Below are positions 1-9,272 of a stretch of DNA of 64,000 bases, in pieces (position 1 is the stretch's first letter; each line of letters opens with the position of its first letter). The notes under the pieces are model-generated. The model saw nothing but the letters and a program-made list of their open reading frames with translations, was not told the origin of the DNA and searched no databases. Source of the DNA: Vibrio tubiashii (GTDB lineage: Bacteria > Pseudomonadota > Gammaproteobacteria > Enterobacterales > Vibrionaceae); assembly GCA_000775715.1 (NCBI GenBank), contig JRWQ01000007.1:404902-468901 (forward strand), given 5' to 3'. A program made the translations under genes and the position numbers.

Positions 1-995
1 CAGGTAAGTCTAGCTTGTTACGGGCGGTGAATGGATTGAATGAGATCAGTCGTGGTTCGCTTGAGATTAAAGATGGTGAGCAAAGCGTTGACCTCGCGAG
101 TTGCGATGCAGAGACTTTGCGTCATTTGCGTACTCACCGTGTATCCATGGTGTTTCAAAAGTTTGCCCTTATGCCGTGGCTCACTGTGCTTGATAACGTC
201 GCATTCGGGCTAGAAATGCGCGGTATGGGCAAAGCGCAACGTCGAGCGAAAGCCAGAGAGCAGCTAGACATGGTTGGTTTATCGGAATGGGAGAATAAGT
301 ATCCTCATGAGTTGTCTGGCGGGATGCAGCAGCGGGTTGGCTTGGCTCGAGCATTTGCGATGGACACCGATATATTGTTGATGGATGAACCTTTCTCTGC
401 ACTTGACCCGTTGATTCGTACTCAACTCCAAGATGAGCTGCTGCAACTGCAAAGCGAGCTCAATAAAACAATTATATTTGTTAGCCATGATTTGGATGAG
501 GCGCTAAAAATTGGCAACAATATTGTTATTATGGAATCAGGAAAATTAATTCAGCACGGAGAGCCAGAGCAGATCGTCCTGAAGCCAGAAACCGAATATG
601 TGAAGAACTTTGTCGCGCATACCAACCCGTTGAATGTTTTGAAAGGACGTTCTTTAATGCAATCGCGTAACGAGTTGAATCGTCGTGGCTCACAATGGGA
701 AGTGTGCGCTACAGATGAGCTTTGGGTCGAGCAAAAATCGAACGGGCTCGAGCTGGTTGACTCAAATAAAACCTTGCTTGATTGGCGCGATGATTCGGTC
801 GAAATGGGGGACATTGATAGTTCAGTCGTGGTTCAAGCAAGCCCTGATATCGGCATGCGCGAAGCGATTGAGCTAAAACAGCGTAGCGAACAGCCTATTC
901 TTCTTGTTGAAGAGGATGAGTTGGTTGGTGTACTCACAGACAATGAACTCTATGATGCGTTACTGGGTAACTATAAATCGCAGCAAATCGCTTAA
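1..995 (+). CDS. choV: Choline ABC transporter ATP-binding subunit (5' end outside window)
   Basis: This is the ATPase of a ChoXWV/ProVWX-type compatible-solute importer, which powers choline or betaine uptake from the cytoplasmic face. The window opens inside the P-loop: codons from base 3 read Gly-Lys-Ser. The ABC signature LSGGMQQR, Walker B LLMDEP and switch His (VSHDLDEA) follow in order. After the ATPase core comes the FVAHTNPLNVLKG stretch usual in choline ATPases, then a C-terminal CBS-like segment (ILLVEEDELVGVLTD). About 65 residues are missing upstream, giving a full length near 395 aa, normal for the family. No internal start is claimed; the frame is open to base 1. Choline rather than proline/betaine specificity is inferred from sequence feel only. 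Confidence 0.85.
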   Translation, partial: GKSSLLRAVNGLNEISRGSLEIKDGEQSVDLASCDAETLRHLRTHRVSMVFQKFALMPWLTVLDNVAFGLEMRGMGKAQRRAKAREQLDMVGLSEWENKYPHELSGGMQQRVGLARAFAMDTDILLMDEPFSALDPLIRTQLQDELLQLQSELNKTIIFVSHDLDEALKIGNNIVIMESGKLIQHGEPEQIVLKPETEYVKNFVAHTNPLNVLKGRSLMQSRNELNRRGSQWEVCATDELWVEQKSNGLELVDSNKTLLDWRDDSVEMGDIDSSVVVQASPDIGMREAIELKQRSEQPILLVEEDELVGVLTDNELYDALLGNYKSQQIA

Positions 996-996
996 C

Positions 997-1030
997 AAAC
1001 TCACCCGTCAAAATGGCGGGTGAGTTTCAT
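997..1030 (+). terminator. Hairpin terminator after choV
   Basis: An 11-bp perfect stem (997-1007 with 1017-1027, loop of 9) starts 2 bases after the choV stop and ends in TTT. The U-tract is short, so termination may be incomplete. Confidence 0.6.
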
Positions 1031-1118
1031 TAACAAATCTTAATTTTCACTCAACGCTACCTTAATCCCACGTTTTGTACTCTTTGACCAATAAATAAAA
1101 CCAAAGGGGACAAAAAAG

Positions 1119-2570
1119 GTGAATATACTAGGTTATCTACAAAAAGTGGGTAAGGCGTTAATGGTGCCGATAGCAGTACTACCAGCGGGTGGTTTGATGC
1201 TGGGTATTGGTTATGCGCTTGACCCGACATGGGGAGCTGGCGGAAGTCCGCTGGCGAACTTCTTGATTTATGCGGGTAAGGCGATCATGGACAACCAGGC
1301 ATGGCTGTTTGCTGTCGGCGTCGCATTTGGTATGGCAAAAGATAACAATGGTGCAGCAGCACTGGCAGGTTTGATAGGCTTGTTCATTGTGCAAACTCTC
1401 GTTTCCGATCCTGCTGTGATTTCCTTGCTCACGGGAACCGCCGTTGCGGATATGAGTAAGGAGTCTGTCATTGCGTATGGTGCCGTCGTTAACGCCTTTA
1501 CCGGGATTCTAACGGGTATTATTGCAGGAGAGCTTTACAACCGTTTCCATAATATACAGCTGCCGTCTGTACTTGCGTTCTTTGGCGGACGCCGCTTTGT
1601 ACCGATCATTACATCAGCGGTAATGTGTGTTGTGGCTTACATTCTGATAGTCGTTTGGCCTATGGTCTACGTTGCGTTGGTTAATTTTGGTAAGAGCTTT
1701 ATCGATCTAGGTCCAATTGGCGCAGGTTTGTATGGTTTCTTTAACCGATTATTGATCCCACTAGGCCTTCACCACGCTCTTAACCAAGTATTCTGGGCCG
1801 ATCTTGCTGGTATAAACGATATCTTCAACTTTTGGAACAACACTGGTGAGCTTGGTATTACAGGTCGTTACATGGCAGGTTTCTTCCCTGTAATGGGTTA
1901 CGGTCTACCGGCGGCTGCCCTGGCAATTTACCACTGTGCTAAGCCAGAGAACAAAGCCAAAATTGGCTCTATTATGCTGGCGGCAGGTACGACTGCCATT
2001 GTCACTGGTGTGACAGAGCCGCTAGAGTTTGCGTTTATGTTCGCGGCGCCAGTGTTGTTCGTGATTCATGCCGCATTGACTGCCGCTTCAATGACGATTG
2101 CCGCCACCTTCCAATGGACAGCAGGTTTCACATTCAGTGGTGGTTTGATCGACTTCTTCTTATCTATGAGTCTGCCACTGGCGAACAAGCCTTACATGCT
2201 TGTGGTCCAAGGGTTGTGTTTTGCGGCTGTGTACTACGTCGTATTCCGCTTCGCTATTATTAAGTTTGACCTTAAAACTCCGGGTCGTGAAGATGCGTCA
2301 GAAGTCGGCTCGGCTGCAGCGTCGACTGACAAAACAAAACTGGCGGCTCAATACACCGAAGCTTTGGGTGGAAAATCAAACCTAGACAGCATTGATGCCT
2401 GTATTACTCGTCTTCGTCTATCTGTACATGACATGAGTAAGGTTGATGAAGTGGCACTGAAAGAGTTGGGTGCAATGGGTGTGGTTAAGTTGAACGAGCA
2501 TAATGTTCAGGTTATTTTAGGCCCTGAAGCTGAACTGGTGGCCGGAGAGATGAAAGCTCTACCTGCTTAG
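1119..2570 (+). CDS. nagE: PTS EIICB, N-acetylglucosamine type
   Basis: Membrane sugar permease and phosphotransfer protein that imports and phosphorylates a sugar, most likely GlcNAc. Residues 1-385 form the multi-span EIIC domain; the opening MNILGYLQKVGKAL matches the start of NagE proteins. Residues about 400-483 form EIIB with the phospho-acceptor Cys428 in ACITRLRL. There is no EIIA domain, so it must use a separate EIIA. The start is GTG at 1119; AAGGGG lies about 9 bases upstream. It stands alone between two terminators. A GH18 chitinase is encoded about 48 kb away, but no shared operator was identified. Glucose or another hexosamine as substrate cannot be excluded. Confidence 0.85.
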   Translation: MNILGYLQKVGKALMVPIAVLPAGGLMLGIGYALDPTWGAGGSPLANFLIYAGKAIMDNQAWLFAVGVAFGMAKDNNGAAALAGLIGLFIVQTLVSDPAVISLLTGTAVADMSKESVIAYGAVVNAFTGILTGIIAGELYNRFHNIQLPSVLAFFGGRRFVPIITSAVMCVVAYILIVVWPMVYVALVNFGKSFIDLGPIGAGLYGFFNRLLIPLGLHHALNQVFWADLAGINDIFNFWNNTGELGITGRYMAGFFPVMGYGLPAAALAIYHCAKPENKAKIGSIMLAAGTTAIVTGVTEPLEFAFMFAAPVLFVIHAALTAASMTIAATFQWTAGFTFSGGLIDFFLSMSLPLANKPYMLVVQGLCFAAVYYVVFRFAIIKFDLKTPGREDASEVGSAAASTDKTKLAAQYTEALGGKSNLDSIDACITRLRLSVHDMSKVDEVALKELGAMGVVKLNEHNVQVILGPEAELVAGEMKALPA

Positions 2571-2614
2571 CCGATGAGGTTCAGCTCTCAAGTATGATTG
2601 AGAAATCACTATAG

Positions 2615-2645
2615 AAAGGCAGCTTTTTACAAAGCTGCCTTTTTA
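2615..2645. terminator. Intrinsic terminator between nagE and the sensor kinase
   Basis: A 12-bp stem (2615-2626 with 2631-2642) with a 4-base loop runs into a T-rich tract on the plus strand. It lies between the convergent nagE and histidine kinase genes and may serve both. Confidence 0.85.
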
Positions 2646-2667
2646 GTTTGGTTGGTATGATATCGAG

Positions 2668-3954
2668 CTAGGGAGTGAAATAGAGTCTGGCTCTAAGCCC
2701 CGGGTGGTTGTCACGTAATATTAAGCGTGCGTTGTGCTTGCTCAGTACCGCATCAACCAGTGAAAGTCCGAGCCCATTGCCTTGTTCTGTTCGGCTTTTG
2801 TCTGCGCGGTACATAGGGCGGCAGACGAAGAGTTTATCTTGGTCTGAAATTCCAATCCCAGAATCTGCGACAGAGACACCAAAGTGATCGACCACAACGT
2901 CGATTTTTCCACCTTTTGGTGTGTATTTGACTGCATTTTCAATCACATTGAACACGGCACGAAATAGTAATGAGCGATCACCGATAATGTTGCACTCTTG
3001 ATCACGTCTAAATGTAATGATGTGTTGTTTGAGTTCCGCTAGGGGGGAGATGAATTCAATCGCATCGTAAACGATACTGCCGAGCTCAACTTGTTGGTTG
3101 TCGAGACTGATTTGGCCGCTGTTGATTTTGGCGATTTCGAGCATGCTGTTAAACAGTGACAAAATCAGCTCGAGCTCTTCATGACACGCGGAGAACTGTT
3201 CTTGCTGTGCGGTGCTTAGGTCTTTGTCTTGCAATACTTCTTCTAGGCGCAGTTTTAGCCTCGCCATAGGTGTGCGCATATCATGAGCAAGGCCAATAGT
3301 TAGAGACTTCAATGTACTTTCATTTTTCGCCATTTGTTCAATCATGTAGTTGAGGTGTATCGCCAATATATCGAACTCGTCGTCTTTGGTAGATACCGAC
3401 AATTTAACTTCACGCTCGCCGCATAAAACGCGGTTCATCGCATGGTTGACCTTCTCTAGCCGTTTAAGGATCAACGTCGAAAAGATCAGAGCTGCACTGA
3501 GCATTATCGCAACAGGGAGAATGATCCCAGAGAAGACAATCGGGGTCATAGAATTACGGTACGCTTCGACCATACTTTGGTTTATACCGATCTCTAGTTT
3601 AAAGTCATCGCCTAAAAGGATATTGGCTTTTTCACTCGGCAGTGCAGCGATAGGGTAATATTGAGCGTAGACTGGCTCGATAGAGTCGACCAAACGATAA
3701 TAAAAGGGGCTCTCTGATGTCTGTTTAGTCAGCAGCAAGCTTTCCACACTATTTCTGCCTTGTTTGGCGGCGAAATTAAACTCGAGAATTTCGTCATTAA
3801 GCTGTTTGGTTAGTTGCTCGCGGTGAAAAGTATGTGAGTCAACATAAAGCTGGCGAATAACAATCGTGTTGGCCGCTGCAATAAAAACAAATAAGCTCAG
3901 TAGAATTTTAAAGACCGACGAGCGTGTTAGCTCGTAGTTATCGACGAAGGACAT
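2668..3954 (-). CDS. Sensor histidine kinase (HAMP, HisKA, HATPase)
   Basis: Inner-membrane two-component sensor. Residues about 15-35 form the first membrane segment, followed by a periplasmic region of about 100 residues, a second membrane segment near 135-160 (ILPVAIMLSAALIFSTLIL) and HAMP. The phospho-acceptor is His224 in LAHDMRTP. The ATPase N-box (NVIENAVKYTP) and G-boxes (DSGIGIS, GNGLGLSL) follow. The gene overlaps the response regulator by 17 bases, so the pair is co-transcribed and probably translationally coupled. The signal sensed is unknown; the architecture resembles the QseC/PmrB class, but no specific orthologue is claimed. Confidence 0.93.
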   Translation of the reverse strand: MSFVDNYELTRSSVFKILLSLFVFIAAANTIVIRQLYVDSHTFHREQLTKQLNDEILEFNFAAKQGRNSVESLLLTKQTSESPFYYRLVDSIEPVYAQYYPIAALPSEKANILLGDDFKLEIGINQSMVEAYRNSMTPIVFSGIILPVAIMLSAALIFSTLILKRLEKVNHAMNRVLCGEREVKLSVSTKDDEFDILAIHLNYMIEQMAKNESTLKSLTIGLAHDMRTPMARLKLRLEEVLQDKDLSTAQQEQFSACHEELELILSLFNSMLEIAKINSGQISLDNQQVELGSIVYDAIEFISPLAELKQHIITFRRDQECNIIGDRSLLFRAVFNVIENAVKYTPKGGKIDVVVDHFGVSVADSGIGISDQDKLFVCRPMYRADKSRTEQGNGLGLSLVDAVLSKHNARLILRDNHPGLRARLYFTP

Positions 3955-4612
3955 AACCTGCGCCTCTTACCGTATGAAGTAGCTCGGTACATCCCGCCTC
4001 TTCTAGCTTACGCCTAAGGTTGGCAACATGAACGTCTATGACATTGGTTTTCGGGTCAAAGTGATAGCTCCAAATGCTCTCGAACAGTCGCATTCGGGAA
4101 ACCACTTGTTCGTTGTGTTCGATAAAGTGCTGAATTAATTGGAACTCTTTCGGCTGAAGAAGTAGCTCTTTGTTGTTACAAGTAAACTTGTGGGCTTTAA
4201 GGTCAATGGTTAAGCAGTCATAGCTCAATGTGTGAGAGGGCGGGGAAGAACGATGGACGCGATTGATGATAATATCAACGCGGGCAATAAGTTCAGCCAA
4301 TGCAAACGGCTTGATAAGATAGTCATCACTGCCAGCTTGTAAGCCATCAACTCGTGCTTCTATGCTGTCCATTGCACTGAGGATTAGCACGGGAACATTG
4401 CTCTCGGTGGCGCGAATAGCAGACAATACCTTCATGCCGTCAAGGTAAGGCAACATGCGATCTAGAATGATGAGCTGGTAATCACTACTCAGCGCCATCA
4501 TCAAACCTTTCTTGCCGTCTTCCGCTTGATCAACGCTGTAGCCGTGTTCTTGTAGTCCTTTAGTGACAAAATCACGCGTGGTTTGGTCATCTTCAATGAT
4601 AAGTATTTTCAC
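3938..4612 (-). CDS. OmpR-family response regulator
   Basis: DNA-binding partner of the adjacent histidine kinase. The N-terminal receiver domain has the acidic pair EDD at residues 7-9, the phospho-acceptor Asp51 (LIILDRMLP) and the conserved Lys in YLIKPF. The C-terminal winged helix is of OmpR type (VIDVHVANLRRKLEE...VRGAGYVLR). I place the start at GTG 4612, giving MKILIIEDD, with GGGG 7 bases upstream; a TTG 12 bases further up also fits the frame. A TATGATAAT-like -10 element lies just upstream, between the gene and the DUF3010 terminator, suggesting its own promoter. Confidence 0.93.
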   Translation of the reverse strand: MKILIIEDDQTTRDFVTKGLQEHGYSVDQAEDGKKGLMMALSSDYQLIILDRMLPYLDGMKVLSAIRATESNVPVLILSAMDSIEARVDGLQAGSDDYLIKPFALAELIARVDIIINRVHRSSPPSHTLSYDCLTIDLKAHKFTCNNKELLLQPKEFQLIQHFIEHNEQVVSRMRLFESIWSYHFDPKTNVIDVHVANLRRKLEEAGCTELLHTVRGAGYVLRR

Positions 4613-4673
4613 AATAAACCCCAAGTTGCATAATCTGGGATTATCATATCGAATAAATCTATGATTTTAAGTG

Positions 4674-4705
4674 GAAAAATAAGGCTCGCGTGACTAATGC
4701 GAGCC
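4674..4705 (-). terminator. Terminator after the DUF3010 gene
   Basis: A 7-bp GC-rich stem (4683-4689 with 4699-4705) is followed on the minus strand by a TTATTTTT tract. It lies downstream of the DUF3010 gene and ahead of the response regulator, separating the two units. Confidence 0.7.
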
Positions 4706-4825
4706 ATGACGGCTTAGGGGGTAAACCGAAAAACGTTTTTAATGAATGAGTTACACTTTAAATCAACGCCTATTTAGCGAGGCTTAACGAAACATTAAGA
4801 TTTGTTAATGTCCCTTTTGTGTTAA

Positions 4826-5254
4826 CTAATCCCGTTTCATTGCACAAGCGTAAGCCGTAGTAAATGCTTGTTCTTGATACTGTTTAAGACCTGTATCTTT
4901 AAATTGGATGCCAAGAGGGTTGCGTTTTAGGCTCTCTTTGATTGAGGTAGGAGAGACGACTTCAACGTTTAAACCGTCGATCAATTGAATCGCTGCTTCT
5001 AGCTTAAAGCCAACGGCACCGCCGGCGAATTTGCCTTTAGTCTGACGTTGGCGGATGACAACTTTCTCTATTTGATAATCTTCCACAAGCTTAGAAAAGG
5101 CGAACTGGAATTTCTTAATCTCTTGAGTGTCGCTTGCATTGCCAATACTAAGTTTTGCTACGCGGCAATCCGGTAGATGGAAGATGCCCTCTGCCTGAGA
5201 AAGAAGACAGATAATCGCATCGTTGCCTTTGAGCTCTACACCACAAATTTTCAT
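4826..5254 (-). CDS. DUF3010 family protein
   Basis: A small soluble protein of about 142 aa matching the DUF3010 family of gammaproteobacteria (opening MKICGVELKGNDAI; RQRQTKGKFAGGAVGFKLE in the middle). The family has no experimentally assigned role known to me; the overall pattern looks like a RuvC/RNase H-like fold, which is an inference. I choose ATG at 5254 because AGGTG sits 5 bases upstream; the frame stays open 51 bases further, but that extension lacks a good ribosome site. It is monocistronic with a terminator at 4674-4705. Confidence 0.8.
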   Translation of the reverse strand: MKICGVELKGNDAIICLLSQAEGIFHLPDCRVAKLSIGNASDTQEIKKFQFAFSKLVEDYQIEKVVIRQRQTKGKFAGGAVGFKLEAAIQLIDGLNVEVVSPTSIKESLKRNPLGIQFKDTGLKQYQEQAFTTAYACAMKRD

Positions 5255-5450
5255 TTTTTCACCTAGTTGTTGTTTGTCCGCGCCATTATACCCAAATAAC
5301 CTCAAAATGCTTGGTCTAGCGAGAATTGCTTGGTTTATAGGTGTGGAAATATTGGAATTAAAGTTGCTTATATCTAACTAGAGACACACGGGTTGATAGA
5401 GTCTATGTTAACAATAGTAGGTTCAGCAGTGAGTTGCGCAGGACGATGCA

Positions 5451-6281
5451 ATGAAAAAAATAGCGGTATTAATAACTGTTTGTGTAGCCCTAGTCGGCTG
5501 TAGTAACAAGTTTGTCTATGACAACATGGATTGGATACTTCTAGAGTATTTGGACGATTATGTTGAGTTGAACAATCACCAAGAAGAGGTGGTGAGTCAG
5601 AAAATTGCTGTGCTCAGTGAATGGCATCGAAGAGAAGAGATCCCCAATTATATAGAGCATCTAGATGAATTGATGGCTATTGAACCGAGTACTTTTACGC
5701 TTGAACAACTGGAAACTCAGCAAGATAAGTTGAGGCAGCATTCCCAGCGTTTAGTCGCCAGAATCGCTCCAGAGCTATACGGTATTGCGCGTGAATTATC
5801 CAATGATCAAGTGGAAGAGCTGATGGATAGCATTCGGGTACGTCACACCAAATACAAAAACAAGTATCAGCAACTCTCTGACCAACAGATCAAAGCCAAC
5901 TATAAAGAACGGATTGAAGAAAACTTGGAAACTTGGCTAGGAAGCTTAACTAATCAACAGCAAAACTTGCTAGATAAGTGGGTCGATGAACTGCTTATCA
6001 CTTCACATGATTGGGTAAATCATCAAACCCAAATGCGGGTTGAGATGAAATCATTACTAGCAAATCGATTCGATGTGTCTCAGTTCCAGCCAGAGTTACA
6101 ACAACTGATGTTCCATTCTGAACGCTTATATGCACCTGAGTTGGAACAAAAGATAGCTCATAATAGAAAGATTGGTAGTCGATATCTAGTTAAAGTGATT
6201 AATGTGATGACACCCAAGCAAATCGAACACTATCGTGATGAAATTTCTGATTGGCGGCAGCTTGCGCTAGATATTCAGTAA
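5451..6281 (+). CDS. DUF6279 family lipoprotein
   Basis: Exported lipoprotein of unknown function. The signal peptide (residues 1-16) ends in a lipobox LVGC with Cys17 as the lipidated residue. The Ser at +2 points to the outer membrane. The mature part is strongly helical and charged, with the FVYDNMDWILLEYLDDY opening typical of DUF6279, and long Glu/Gln-rich helices that may form a coiled coil. No enzyme motif is visible. The start ATG 5451 has a GCAGGAC-like site upstream. It is divergent from DUF3010 and followed by a TSUP permease gene. Confidence 0.85.
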   Translation: MKKIAVLITVCVALVGCSNKFVYDNMDWILLEYLDDYVELNNHQEEVVSQKIAVLSEWHRREEIPNYIEHLDELMAIEPSTFTLEQLETQQDKLRQHSQRLVARIAPELYGIARELSNDQVEELMDSIRVRHTKYKNKYQQLSDQQIKANYKERIEENLETWLGSLTNQQQNLLDKWVDELLITSHDWVNHQTQMRVEMKSLLANRFDVSQFQPELQQLMFHSERLYAPELEQKIAHNRKIGSRYLVKVINVMTPKQIEHYRDEISDWRQLALDIQ

Positions 6282-6369
6282 CTTATGCCACAATTGTTAA
6301 CATTAAGACTTTGTTAGAACTAAGTTACCAGATAGAGTGGAAGGCACCTTACACAACCTTGCATGTTTT

Positions 6370-7134
6370 ATGGAATGGATTCTATTGTTCGGCGCGGGTG
6401 TGCTTGGTGGAATACTCAATAGTATTGCTGGTGGGGGGAGTTTTATTACTTTTCCCGCGCTGATGTTTGTAGGTGTTCCTCCAGTTACCGCCAATGCGAC
6501 CAACACCTTTGCGGCTTGCGCTGGTTACATCAGTGGTGCTTTCGGTTTTCGACAAGATATTGCTAAATCGAACGGTTCCGTAAAATGGACGATTCTATTT
6601 AGCGGGATCGGCGGTGCTTTGGGGGCGTATTTGCTGCTCAGTGTATCCGAGCAGCAATTCTTAAAATCTATTCCATGGTTACTCCTTTTCGCAACACTGC
6701 TGTTCTTGTTCGGCGGCCATATAAATCAATGGATGAGTAAATTAGCTAGCACAGCTTCGATTCACCCGTTCTGGGGTATCGCTTCTATCGCAGTTTTATT
6801 AGTTCTAGTCTCTGCCTATGGTGGCTTTTTTAATGCCGGTCTTGGTGTCGTTGTTCTGAGTTATTTAGTGCTCGCTGGGTATAGTGATATTAATCAAATG
6901 AACGGGCTGAAGCTGCTCGTCTCTTCATCTGTGTCAATTATCGCTATTGTAGTGTTTGTACTGGATGGCTCGATAGATTGGCTGCGTGGTGGGGCAGTTA
7001 TGCTTGGAACCTTGTTAGGCGGATATGTGGCGGCGAGGGTGTCGCGACAAGTAGAGCAGCGCTATGTTAAAGGCTTTGTGGCGATATCGAGCATCATTAT
7101 GACGGTCTACTTTTTCTATGATATCTACTTTTGA
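6370..7134 (+). CDS. TSUP (TauE/SafE, DUF81) family permease
   Basis: Integral membrane protein of the sulfite/anion exporter family, with about eight hydrophobic segments and the family's two repeat halves: N-terminal GVLGGILNSIAGGGSFITFP and C-terminal SAYGGFFNAGLGVVVLS. Both carry the Gly/Asn/Ala-rich loop that is diagnostic for TSUP. Substrate is unknown; members move sulfite, sulfoacetate or other small anions. The start is uncertain: ATG 6370 puts the first membrane helix at the N-terminus as in relatives, while a GTG at 6337 in the same frame adds 11 residues. Neither has a strong ribosome site. Confidence 0.88.
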   Translation: MEWILLFGAGVLGGILNSIAGGGSFITFPALMFVGVPPVTANATNTFAACAGYISGAFGFRQDIAKSNGSVKWTILFSGIGGALGAYLLLSVSEQQFLKSIPWLLLFATLLFLFGGHINQWMSKLASTASIHPFWGIASIAVLLVLVSAYGGFFNAGLGVVVLSYLVLAGYSDINQMNGLKLLVSSSVSIIAIVVFVLDGSIDWLRGGAVMLGTLLGGYVAARVSRQVEQRYVKGFVAISSIIMTVYFFYDIYF

Positions 7135-7286
7135 GTGGAATTGGCCCCTATGCTAGCGGTCACACTCAAAGCTATTTTGAGTTCAATTTAGGTTAATTTA
7201 GCTTACAAAAAGGCATAATTAACTGGTCAAGAAAAGGCCAGTATTGTGTCTTTTATGGCCTTGTAAACTGGTGTTCAGGAGGCTTT

Positions 7287-7478
7287 ATGAGTAGAAAATT
7301 AGGCAGTGTCATGTCCAGTAGTCGCATGATCTCTTTCGTCGCGTTTCTCGCTGCAACCTTCGCTTGGGTGTTAAAAATGCCCGCTCTCTTTACCGTGTCG
7401 CTGCTTGCTTTTATCGCGAGCGGTGCACTGTACCTCAATGACAAATACAAACAGAATAGAAAAGAGAAGAGCACCTAG
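7287..7478 (+). CDS. Small two-helix membrane protein
   Basis: A 63-aa protein with two hydrophobic segments (about residues 15-30 and 33-49) and a basic tail (KYKQNRKEKST). A strong ribosome site (AGGAGG, 6 bases before ATG 7287) supports real translation. I do not recognise a named family. Its TAG stop codon lies in the loop of the downstream terminator hairpin, so gene and terminator are physically merged. Confidence 0.75.
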   Translation: MSRKLGSVMSSSRMISFVAFLAATFAWVLKMPALFTVSLLAFIASGALYLNDKYKQNRKEKST

Positions 7479-7489
7479 CGGTGCTCTTT
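7467..7489. terminator. Terminator overlapping the small ORF's end
   Basis: A 9-bp perfect stem (7467-7475 with 7480-7488) with a 4-base loop that contains the TAG stop of the 63-aa gene. It lies between this gene and the convergent aldB and could act in both directions; the T-tract is short. Confidence 0.7.
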
Positions 7490-7496
7490 GGTTGGT

Positions 7497-9017
7497 TTAG
7501 AAGAACCCAAGTGGATTGACATCGTAACTGATCAATAGATTCTTGGTATTCTGATAGTGGTCGAGCATCATTTTGTGTGTCTCTCGGCCAATACCTGATT
7601 TTTTATATCCGCCAAATGCAGCGTGTGCTGGGTAAGCATGGTAGCAGTTAACCCAGACACGCCCGGCTTCGATATTACGACCCATGCGGTAGGCTAAGTT
7701 GGCATCGCGCGTCCAAACGCCAGCCCCCAAGCCATACTCAGTATCATTCGCTATTGCCAGTGCTTCGGCCTCATCTTTAAATTTGGTGATGGCAATGACT
7801 GGGCCGAATATTTCCTCCTGAAATACGCGCATTTTGTTGTTGCCTTCGAGAAGTGTTGGTTGGATGTAATAGCCGGAATCAATGTCGCCTGTTTGCTGCG
7901 CAATTTCACCCCCAAACACGACGTTGGCTCCTTCTTGACGACCGATCTCGAGGTAACTTAAGATCTTGTCAAATTGCTCCTGAGAGGCTTGAGCACCGAC
8001 CTGAGTGTCAGTGTCTAGCGGATTGCCTTGCTTGATGCTTTGAGCTCGTTCAGTCACTTTACTAATGAATTTGTCATAAACAGATTCATGGACTAATACG
8101 CGTGATGGACAGGTGCACACTTCACCCTGATTGAAGAATGCTAGTAGCGTACCTTCGATACATTTTTCAAGGTACTCATCTTCATGATCAAATACATCTG
8201 GGAAATAAATATTTGGAGATTTACCACCGAGCTCGACGGTGGAAGGGATCAGATTTTCAGCAGCACATTTCAGGATGTGGTTACCAATCTCAGTTGACCC
8301 GGTAAATGCGAGCTTAGCGATGCGGTCACTGGTTGCTAACGCTTGTCCTGCTTCACTACCAAAACCATTCACGACGTTGACCACACCAGCAGGAATCAGG
8401 TCACCGATTTTTTCCATCAACAGTAAAATAGAAGTAGGAGTTTGCTCCGCAGGCTTTAGTACGACACAGCATCCTGCCGCCAATGCAGGAGCAAGTTTCC
8501 ACGCGGCCATTAGCATTGGAAAGTTCCAAGGGATAATTTGACCAACGACGCCAATTGGCTCTGGGAAGTGATAGCTTGCTGTATTGACATCTAGCTCGGC
8601 CGCACTACCTTCTTGGGCGCGGATACAGCCAGCAAAATAGCGAAAATGGTCAACAACTAAAGGCAAATCTGCAGCAAGTGTTTCTCGCACAGGCTTGCCG
8701 TTTTCCCATGTTTCTGCAACCGCGAGTTCTTCAAGGTTTTGTTCAATGCGGTCGGCAATTTTGAGTAAGATATTAGAACGTTCGGTGACACTGGTTGCTG
8801 CCCAGCTCGCTCTAACGTTGTGCGCGGCATCAAGTGCAAGATTTATGTCGGCTGCTCCAGAACGTGCGACCTTACAATAGGCTTGTCCGTTAACGGGTGA
8901 GCTATTGTCAAAATACTCCCCAGACACGGGTTTTATCCACTCTCCACCAATATAGTTATCGTAATGGCTTTTAAAGCTGACCACTGAATCTTGGCTGTTT
9001 GGCTGCGCATAAATCAT
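7497..9017 (-). CDS. aldB: NAD(P)-dependent aldehyde dehydrogenase AldB
   Basis: Cytoplasmic oxidation of acetaldehyde or similar short aldehydes to the acid. The 506-aa protein reads through as a close AldB/ExaC homologue: IIPWNFPM for cofactor binding, the general base Glu in VELGGKSP, catalytic Cys301 in [11 protein letters not shown], and the C-terminal block [22 protein letters not shown]. It is divergent from an AcoR-like sigma-54 activator. A GG-N10-GC promoter lies at 9105-9120, so expression is probably switched on by that regulator in response to an alcohol, aldehyde or acetoin-type inducer (inference). Confidence 0.93.
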   Translation of the reverse strand: MIYAQPNSQDSVVSFKSHYDNYIGGEWIKPVSGEYFDNSSPVNGQAYCKVARSGAADINLALDAAHNVRASWAATSVTERSNILLKIADRIEQNLEELAVAETWENGKPVRETLAADLPLVVDHFRYFAGCIRAQEGSAAELDVNTASYHFPEPIGVVGQIIPWNFPMLMAAWKLAPALAAGCCVVLKPAEQTPTSILLLMEKIGDLIPAGVVNVVNGFGSEAGQALATSDRIAKLAFTGSTEIGNHILKCAAENLIPSTVELGGKSPNIYFPDVFDHEDEYLEKCIEGTLLAFFNQGEVCTCPSRVLVHESVYDKFISKVTERAQSIKQGNPLDTDTQVGAQASQEQFDKILSYLEIGRQEGANVVFGGEIAQQTGDIDSGYYIQPTLLEGNNKMRVFQEEIFGPVIAITKFKDEAEALAIANDTEYGLGAGVWTRDANLAYRMGRNIEAGRVWVNCYHAYPAHAAFGGYKKSGIGRETHKMMLDHYQNTKNLLISYDVNPLGFF

Positions 9018-9104
9018 ATAAATGTCCTTATTCTTGTTTCGTTAAAGTTACATCTGAAGTGCATTCTTTAAGGTGTGCACTTACTATGGCATCGACTTAC
9101 CTAC

Positions 9105-9120
9105 GCAAATCACAGACCAA
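9105..9120 (-). promoter_or_regulatory. aldB: Sigma-54 (-24/-12) promoter for aldB
   Basis: Read on the minus strand, TTGG and TTGC elements have exactly 10 bases between GG and GC, as required for RpoN promoters. The -24 half is weaker than consensus TGGCAC. It lies about 90 bases upstream of the aldB start and faces it, with an enhancer-dependent activator gene next door. Confidence 0.6.
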
Positions 9121-9216
9121 TTGTTAAAAACTTGTTGTAATTATTTTCTGAGGCTAGAGTAATCAAAGCCTGAGCTTATATGTTTAAAACGAAGGTGAGG
9201 GGAATGGTTTGTTAAT

Positions 9217-9270
9217 AAAATGTTCAACTGTTCCATTTTGTCACACAGAAAATGTTCATAGTTGGAACAG
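9217..9270. promoter_or_regulatory. Probable activator binding region (TGTTC/GAACA repeats)
   Basis: Contains a perfect 8-bp inverted repeat (CTGTTCCA at 9228-9235, TGGAACAG at 9263-9270) and a 10-bp direct repeat (AAAATGTTCA at 9217-9226 and 9249-9258). It lies about 100 bases upstream of the sigma-54 promoter and just ahead of the regulator start, the usual place for an upstream activating sequence that also allows autoregulation. Confidence 0.5.
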
Positions 9271-9272
9271 GT

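Noticed and set aside
4783..4810. CTTAAC-N5-ATTAAG repeats resembling a PmrA/QseB-type box near the two-component genes
   Set aside because: A terminator lies between it and the response regulator, so it is not placed to drive that operon; AT-rich chance repeats are likely.
9061..9085. TGCA-containing inverted repeat (AAGTGCA/TGCACTT) in the aldB leader
   Set aside because: It lies downstream of the sigma-54 promoter and does not match the TGTTC-type activator motif; no clear role.
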